Origin: Hermodice carunculata
Taxonomy: Eukaryota > Annelida > Polychaeta > Eunicida > Amphinomidae
DNA: 64,000 bases
Direction of reading: 5' to 3'
Assembly: GCA_964020975.1 (NCBI GenBank)
Contig: OZ026620.1
Coordinates: 79,802,579 to 79,866,578 of the forward strand
Below the pieces are notes generated by a model. That model searched no databases. It was not told the origin of the DNA and was given only the letters and a program-made list of their open reading frames with translations. How positions within the stretch are numbered: the stretch's first letter is position 1; each line of letters starts with the position of its first letter. The translations under genes and the position numbers were made by a program. Positions 58,593 through 64,000 of this stretch are shown here, one piece after another.

Positions 58593-60200
58593 TCATTTAA
58601 CCAGCCCTTTCCCAAGCTTAGATCTTTTCGGCAACCTGTAATCCACCAAAACGAAATTGTTCCATGTTGGTGTTAAGCTTAAAGAATGTCTGTAGCGAGG
58701 CAGTAGCCCGCACAGGTCTCCCTGCATACCAGGAAAATGTGGTTTGGCGTTGGAACGATGGAAAAACCTCATGGCTCTCTTTTGGCCTATATCAATTGAA
58801 GCAAGCATCCCAGCCCCCCCCCCCCCTTCCACCACACACACAATGATTCACGTTCATATAACTTTGAAAATGAGAATATTTTAACATTTTAAACTTAGCA
58901 ATGATTCGAGCAACATTAGCTAGAGTCAGCACACCTTTTTTATAACCTACATGCTAGTCAAAATTAGATCTCAAGTACTTTTATTTAGCTATGACTTGAA
59001 GTTCACTTTTGTGCAAAACATGGGAACTACACATCATGCGGGTTTGTCTAAAGCGTAAAGTTCTATGAAATCCTGACATTTCGGTAAACGTTTATTTAGG
59101 ACTGCAGTATATACTGTAGAGACTCTAGAAAGGAGGCTCATGCCTAGGAAGTATATGGGGAACAAAAGGACCTTTATTACCTTTTTGGGGGTTGGGGGGT
59201 GGGTGGGTGGGGATATAATAGATTTCATCCATGGAGTCGGAACAAGTCTATTGAAACATTCACACAACGATGTTCCAATATCGTACTCACAGTCGGGTTT
59301 TCTGATGCCTTGTTTGGAACAATATCAATACCGGCTACTTTCTTTTCATTGAATTTAATTTCCTAATGTAAGTTTTCGTTTACTATGATCTCTTGATAAA
59401 ACTTGGTATTGTAACAGGTAGGCAAATCAGCTGGTTTATTATACAATTTCTTAAAAATCTTTCACTCAGGATTTACACACATTATCCATGTCGAATGTTA
59501 TATTGCCATCCTCTTCATACACTTGTAATGACATTTCTTTAGCGATCCTGGGCCTAATTGTTTAATCTGATGCCAAAAATTCCATGGGTTATCCATACGA
59601 GCAAGTACACCTGTATTATCTGGTGGGGGGGGGGGGGGTATAATAGATTTCATCCATGGAGTCGGAGTGAGTCTACTGTTGAAACATGCACACAACGATG
59701 TTCCATTATCGTACTCACAGTCGGGTTTTATGATGCCTTGTTTGGAACAATATCAATACCTGCCACTTTCTTTTCATTGAATTTAATTTCCAAATGTAAA
59801 TTTTCGTTTACTATGATCTCTTGATAAAACTTGGTATTGTAACAGGTAGGCAAATCAGCTGGTTTATTATACAATTTCTTAAAAATCTTTCACTCAGGAT
59901 TTACATACATTATCCATGTCGAATGTTATATTGCCACCCTCTTCATACACTTGTAATGACATTTCTTTAGCGATCCTGGGCCTAATTGTTTAATCTGATG
60001 CCAAAATCCCATGGGTTATCCATACGAGCAAGTACACCTCTATTATATGCCCTTTCTATCTGTCTCAACATTTTATCAAAACGCCTCTGTGACTGAAAGA
60101 AGATTTTTCTCAATCTTGTCTTTACGCCTCTGTGACTCAGATTTTTTTCAATCTTGTCGTTTCTCTTCGCATCTCTCACCACAGAGAAATCATTTCGTCA
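58593..60200 (-). mobile_element. Rearranged LINE remnant (LINE vi), minus strand
   Basis: At 60182-60011 the minus strand reads a linker segment (SQRRFDKMLRQIERAYNRGV, LARMDNPWDF). It continues into KLYNKPADLPTCYNTKFYQE-like sequence, and at 58841-58593 a post-RT C-terminus (IGQKRAMRFFHRSNAKPHFP, MQGDLCGLLPRYRHSLSLTP). The RT domain itself is mostly missing. The linker part is duplicated in tandem (see 59205-60045). Confidence 0.6.
59205..60045 (-). repeat. Tandem duplication of a LINE segment, 424-bp period
   Basis: TATAATAGATTTCATCCATG occurs at about 59215 and 59639, and the following 400 bases repeat with few differences, through GTTATCCATACGAGCAAGTAC. Each unit is bordered by a G-run (59185-59212 and 59621-59637). 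Confidence 0.85.
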
Positions 60201-60258
60201 CCCCACAAGGTTTCTTTTTCATGTAACGTTTATGAACCCATTACCAGCTGCTTTATCA

Positions 60259-60294
60259 TGTCTGTGTGCCAACACAGACATACTGTTTTTCTAG
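60259..60294 (+). mobile_element. Isolated Helitron-like 3' terminus
   Basis: TGTCTGTGT (60259-60267) and ACACAGACA (60272-60280) form a perfect 9-bp stem with a GCCA loop. Ten bases later comes CTAG (60291-60294). A hairpin about 10 nt before CTRR is the canonical Helitron 3' end. A partial second copy lies at 60340-60368. Confidence 0.45.
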
Positions 60295-60369
60295 GAATTC
60301 TTTCTTTCTTCCTTCCTTCCTTTCTTTCTTCCTTTCTTTGTGCCAACACAGACATACTGTTTTCCTAGG

Positions 60370-61046
60370 AATTCTTTCTTTCTTTCTTTCTTTACAAGCA
60401 AATTTGTCCGACATTCATTTGAAAAGTATGACACGTAGAAACTCCAAACTTGGCACAATTACACTTCTATAGATAAAGTCTTGCCTTTTTATAACGAGAG
60501 GTCATGCTTTTCAAAATTATGCAAATGAAGGCTAATTAAAGTTTTAAATCTTCAATATCTTATATACTATACAGTCCATTCCACCTTACTTGAGCTCTGG
60601 GGGTCATCTCATTAGTTGTGACCACAGTGCTGGTGGGTCAAACAGCCCTTCACTGACTTCTTTGCCCTGCCACTCAACCCGGCTGCAAAAAGTGGTGGTG
60701 TTTGTAAACAGGTCCACATGGGTGCTGCTGTAGGCATTTACATGGGTTTTATTTTCAACTTTGTAGCATCAAATAATTGGATTTGTTACAAAATAACGCT
60801 GCTTAAGGGACACCATTTTACTGTGGAGTTGGCCCTGCTATGTGTCTGCCACCCCACCAAACACAGAAGAATATACGTGTGACCTCTAACGGTCAAAGTT
60901 CAAGGTCATTTGGAATTTGAAATTTGCATCCATCCATAAGCTTAATACCATGTGAAGTACCAAAGGATAAAAGCTGTACCATTTAATATTAACAACTTTT
61001 GAAGGCACACAGACAGATTTGCTTTGAAGCAAGTCTTCTTTTCTAG
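60370..61046 (+). mobile_element. Helentron/HINE-like element, copy C
   Basis: CTTT tract (60373-60392), GCAAATTTGTCCG at 60398-60410, and an opening closely matching copy A. The tail has the same CATCCATAAGCTTAAT...GGATAAAAGCTGTACCATTTAAT order as copy A. It ends with CAGACAGATTTGC (61010-61022), the hairpin, and CTAG at 61043-61046. The centre (about 60567-60870) is unrelated to copy A. Confidence 0.55.
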
Positions 61047-61189
61047 TTTCTATTATATTTATCCATCTCTGGAACGATGGACCCACAAAAATTAGATATC
61101 TGATTTATGTCCACTTGGCGTTCTTCACTTTATTCCATTAATTGTTTCAATGGCAGTTTCTCTCTAAATACATTATTCATGAAAGACCC
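61047..61189. other. Spacer, nothing recognised
   Basis: Short non-coding stretch between the Helentron-like copy and the tandem duplication. Confidence 0.4.
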
Positions 61190-62430
61190 ATTTGTTATAT
61201 TTCAGTCTTATAGTCTAGAACTATTTCCTAGTCGTCATTGTCGTATTCCGTAGTTTTAACAATTTACTTTCAATAAGCTAGCCGGCCCCTGTCCAACCTG
61301 TGTAAATAAGAAAGTACTATTGAACATATTGTCCATATTCCCATGCTGAATTTTGACAAAGGCTGCATTAGCTCAAATACAGTAAAGGGTCGTCAGTGGG
61401 TGACTATTCAGAACATGTTTTGGAGTGAACGTGGCAAATGAAGAATTAGCTAAATAAGTGGAGCATTGCTTATAAATACAATTGCTAAATTTTGTATAGT
61501 ACAAGTTCAGATAAGAACAATTTGGCTTGCCCCTGAACTATTATGTACGCTTTGTAACTCGAAAGTTTATCTGAGTCAAACCACTTGCTAGTCTATAACT
61601 GAACTAGCAACAAACTGGGACATGATATTCAGTCCAAGTGATGATAAAATTAATAGGTACCGCTGGACATCTGTACACACCTGGGAAATTCGTAACAAGT
61701 ACTGTAACATCAGACATCCTGTATCAGAAAAGTAAAACATACCCCAGAATGACACACATTTCTCAGTGTTGTAATATGTCTTTTTGCCCAGAACCACTTC
61801 CAAGTAGTCATTATCCTATTCCGCAGTCTGAAAGCTTTACTCTCCATAAGCTAACCTGTCACTGTCTAACCTATATACACATGGAAGTACTATTGTCCAT
61901 ATTGCACACGTTCCACTGTAAAATTTTGACATAGGCTGTATTAGCCCAAATAAATTCAAGGGTCTTCAGTGGGTAACTGCTCAGAACATGTTTCGGAGCC
62001 TATACACATATATGTCTCTCTGAGTAGCGGTTCTTTGTTTAAGCTAAATATTCAGCAAATGCAACCCACATAATGAATAAATATGAACATGGCGAATATG
62101 AATTAGCTAAATACGTGAAGTTAATGCAGAGCTTCATTATGAAAGAAGACTAGCTGTGAAACATAGCATAATTACTAAATTTGTATAGTACAGGTTCAGA
62201 TAAGAAGAATTTGACTTACCCCTGAACCAGTATGTACCCTTTCTAACTGAAAGTTCATCCTAGCTAAACCGCCTGCCAGTGTATAACGGAGTTAGAAACA
62301 AACTGGGGCCAGTGATTGTAAAATAAAAAGTTGCAGCTAGACCACCTGTACAAACCAAGTGGAATCATAACAAGTACTGCAACAATGGACATCCTTACCA
62401 GAAATGTAAAACGAACTCCATGATGATACC
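61190..62430 (+). repeat. Tandem duplication, 0.57-0.69 kb units
   Basis: Unit 1 (about 61190-61765) and unit 2 (about 61766-62430) share AGAAC-A-TTCC-AGT-GTCATT, GAAAGTACTATTG, TTTTGACA-AGGCTG-ATTAG, AACATGTTT-GGAG, TTGTATAGTACA-GTTCAGATAAGAA and CATCCT-A-CAGAAA. Unit 2 has an extra ~115 bases near 62000-62130. Divergence is substantial. No gene recognised in either. Confidence 0.75.
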
Positions 62431-62594
62431 TACTTTTTACTTTCAAAGTCTCCAAACAATTAAGAATGAATTATTTCACTGCCAACCCTGGGCCAATGTT
62501 TCAACGTAATGTGTCAGGTTTGTGACATTTGGGGATACACCGTCAATTTTGAGTAAATGTTTTAATATTAAGTAAATGTGCATATATGCATATC

Positions 62595-63215
62595 AATGAA
62601 AGTCATAAGCATTTATGTAAAAAACATATCAAAATATAATTTTTCTTAGCACGATTCTAAGTACAGTTAGGCGAACTTGTAGCTGTCTTTGGCTGATGCT
62701 TGCAACCGATAGCCCCAAGGGGGGGCTTTAACCTGACAGAAAACATGTAAGCCTAAAGTGTCTGGAAGGGAATATTCAAACAGAATGATGCCAAAAGATA
62801 AAAAACTTAAGTAGCAAAACAAGGAAATCTAACAACTGTAAAAATAATTGTGAGCCAATCTTTCCAATAATCTTTGGATAATTAACAGTAACATTTGTAG
62901 GGCAAGTCAGACAAGAATGAAAGTCATTAGTATTTAAGTCAAGAGAATGCAGTCAAAATATAATATTTCTTCACCAGATATCAAGTACAATTAGGCAAGC
63001 TTGTCGTAGGCCTATGCTTGCTACCGATAGCCCCTGGGGGATTAACCTAACAGAAAACAAGCTAGCCTAAAATGTCTGAAAGATTAATATTAAAACAGAA
63101 TGATGCCAAAAGATAAAATTAAGTAGCAAAACAGGCAAGTCTAAAATCTCTAAAATCATTGAAGCCAAACTTTCTAACCATCTCTGGATATTTACATCTA
63201 CATTTCTAGAAATAT
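62595..63215 (+). repeat. Tandem duplication, 321-bp period
   Basis: GAAAGTCAT starts both units (62598 and 62919). Common blocks include ACAGTTAGGCGAACTTGT/ACAATTAGGCAAGCTTGT, GCTTGC(A/T)ACCGATAGCCCC and CAGAATGATGCCAAAAGATA. Not coding by appearance. Confidence 0.85.
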
Positions 63216-63427
63216 TTGATCAAAAGTACATCACTGAATCCTCTTGACTCAAGTTTATTGCAAATAAATTGTGTTTTGGATGCAAAGTCCTGAAGATTAG
63301 AACAAATACGACCAACTCTCAAAATCTATGACAAAAACGTTTAACAGCCAAAAATTTCCGAAATATTGCTGTCCGGGAGAGGATAGGTAACTAATTCAAA
63401 GTTAAACTCATCTATTTTGTAATAGAT
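63216..63427. other. Spacer, nothing recognised
   Basis: Short AT-rich stretch; no domain or repeat identified. Confidence 0.4.
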
Positions 63428-63823
63428 TTAAACACAAAACCTGTCACAAGTGACCTGAATATCCAAGTCCAGAAACACATCTCTGAAGCCATCTGAATTG
63501 TTACCCTTCAAAGCTTTATCTTTTGGGTAGATTTCTTCAGAAATTTCACTGAACTTTTGTACATTTACACAAGCAATGTTATCAATATATCTTGCGTTGC
63601 TTGTTAATTTTGTAGCCATTTGAAAATTCTTTTTCATCAATTTATCCTTATACTTAAAATTCAAGCAAGTAACAGGGCGCGGTTGCTGCCCCTTGGAATG
63701 CCTTTCATTTGTTGAACAACCAATGGTCTGTATTGAAAAATAGTATAATCCAAAAGAAACTAGAACAGGCTGATTTTCCAACAGGAAATCAAATGTCTCC
63801 CAGTGCGCCCTTACTATTGTCAT
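63428..63823 (-). mobile_element. Reverse-transcriptase-like fragment (RYIDN), possibly Penelope-like
   Basis: An open minus-strand frame of 131 residues. Around residue 78 it reads ARYIDNIACVNVQKFSEISE, then IYPKDKALKGN and FRDVFLDLDIQV. This matches the catalytic RYIDD-x-L...YP-x-EL-x-L-x-x...S-YLDL-x-I-x pattern of a group of animal reverse transcriptases that I associate, with uncertainty, with Penelope-like elements. The second catalytic aspartate is replaced by Asn (RYIDN), so it is probably inactive. The N-terminal 60 residues are not recognisable. Confidence 0.5.
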
Positions 63824-63926
63824 CCTTATTTTTTATAAATAGACATACCGATTCCAATGATCTACAGATATGGTGAAGGTACACTCTTTATTAACATTTC
63901 AAAACGTTCATTTTTGACCAAATGCC

Positions 63927-63956
63927 CACGTGACCTTGAAAAATAGGTCAAGGTCA
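63927..63956. promoter_or_regulatory. E-box plus inverted and direct AGGTCA half-sites
   Basis: CACGTG at 63927-63932 overlaps TGACCTTGA (an inverted TCAAGGTCA) at 63931-63939. It is followed by the DR0 pair AGGTCAAGGTCA at 63945-63956. Together these form a compact receptor-type cluster, probably within another repeat copy that runs off the window end. Activity is unknown. Confidence 0.3.
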
Positions 63957-64000
63957 TACATTTGCAGTTACAAACAAGGTTTTGCGAAAGTATTACATAG

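Overview
The window is animal nuclear DNA: a gene split by introns, AT-rich non-coding sequence, many simple repeats, and dense, diverse transposon remains (several non-LTR retrotransposon families, a tRNA-derived SINE, an LTR retrotransposon, Tc1-type, pogo-type and other inverted-repeat DNA elements, and elements resembling Helitron/Helentron derivatives). This mix suggests an aquatic invertebrate such as a mollusc, hemichordate or lancelet. The sequence alone does not let me choose among them.

The only host gene I can support runs on the minus strand from 39592 down to 18034. Seven exons with clean splice sites and consistent phases encode about 819 residues of a Dispatched/Patched-like RND transporter with a sterol-sensing domain. 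Dispatched releases lipid-modified Hedgehog from producing cells. The N-terminal exon(s) and the C-terminal half (second membrane block) are not seen and probably lie outside the window. Between exons 6 and 7 is a 13.5 kb intron filled with two head-to-head LINEs, a SINE pair, a foldback palindrome and what looks like a decayed second copy of exon 7.

Layout. 1-3.9 kb: two tandem Helentron-like repeats with long CTTT tracts, then a LINE 3' end. 3.95-15.3 kb: a broken Ty3/Gypsy LTR element on the minus strand, split by a 2.4 kb DNA transposon (8907-11342) that carries an open Tc1-type transposase but has CACTA-like termini made of 10-bp repeats. 15.3-18 kb: polypyrimidine tract and AT-rich DNA. 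18-39.6 kb: the transporter gene and its intronic repeats. 41.5-43 kb: a LINE. 43.1-47.4 kb: a 4.3 kb element with long terminal inverted repeats and two internal tandem arrays. 47.4-64 kb: no recognisable host gene, but microsatellites, LINE tails, tandem duplications, more Helentron-like copies and one reverse-transcriptase-like fragment.

The most unusual items are the Tc1 transposase inside CACTA-like helically phased termini, the nuclear-receptor half-site arrays carried by the Helentron-like repeats, the 134-bp-arm foldback, the 4.3 kb inverted-repeat element, and the 16-bp GCTGACGA repeats found in opposite orientation at two loci. Coordinates of decayed repeats are read by eye and are approximate by tens of bases. 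Exon boundaries were chosen from splice consensus plus reading phase.
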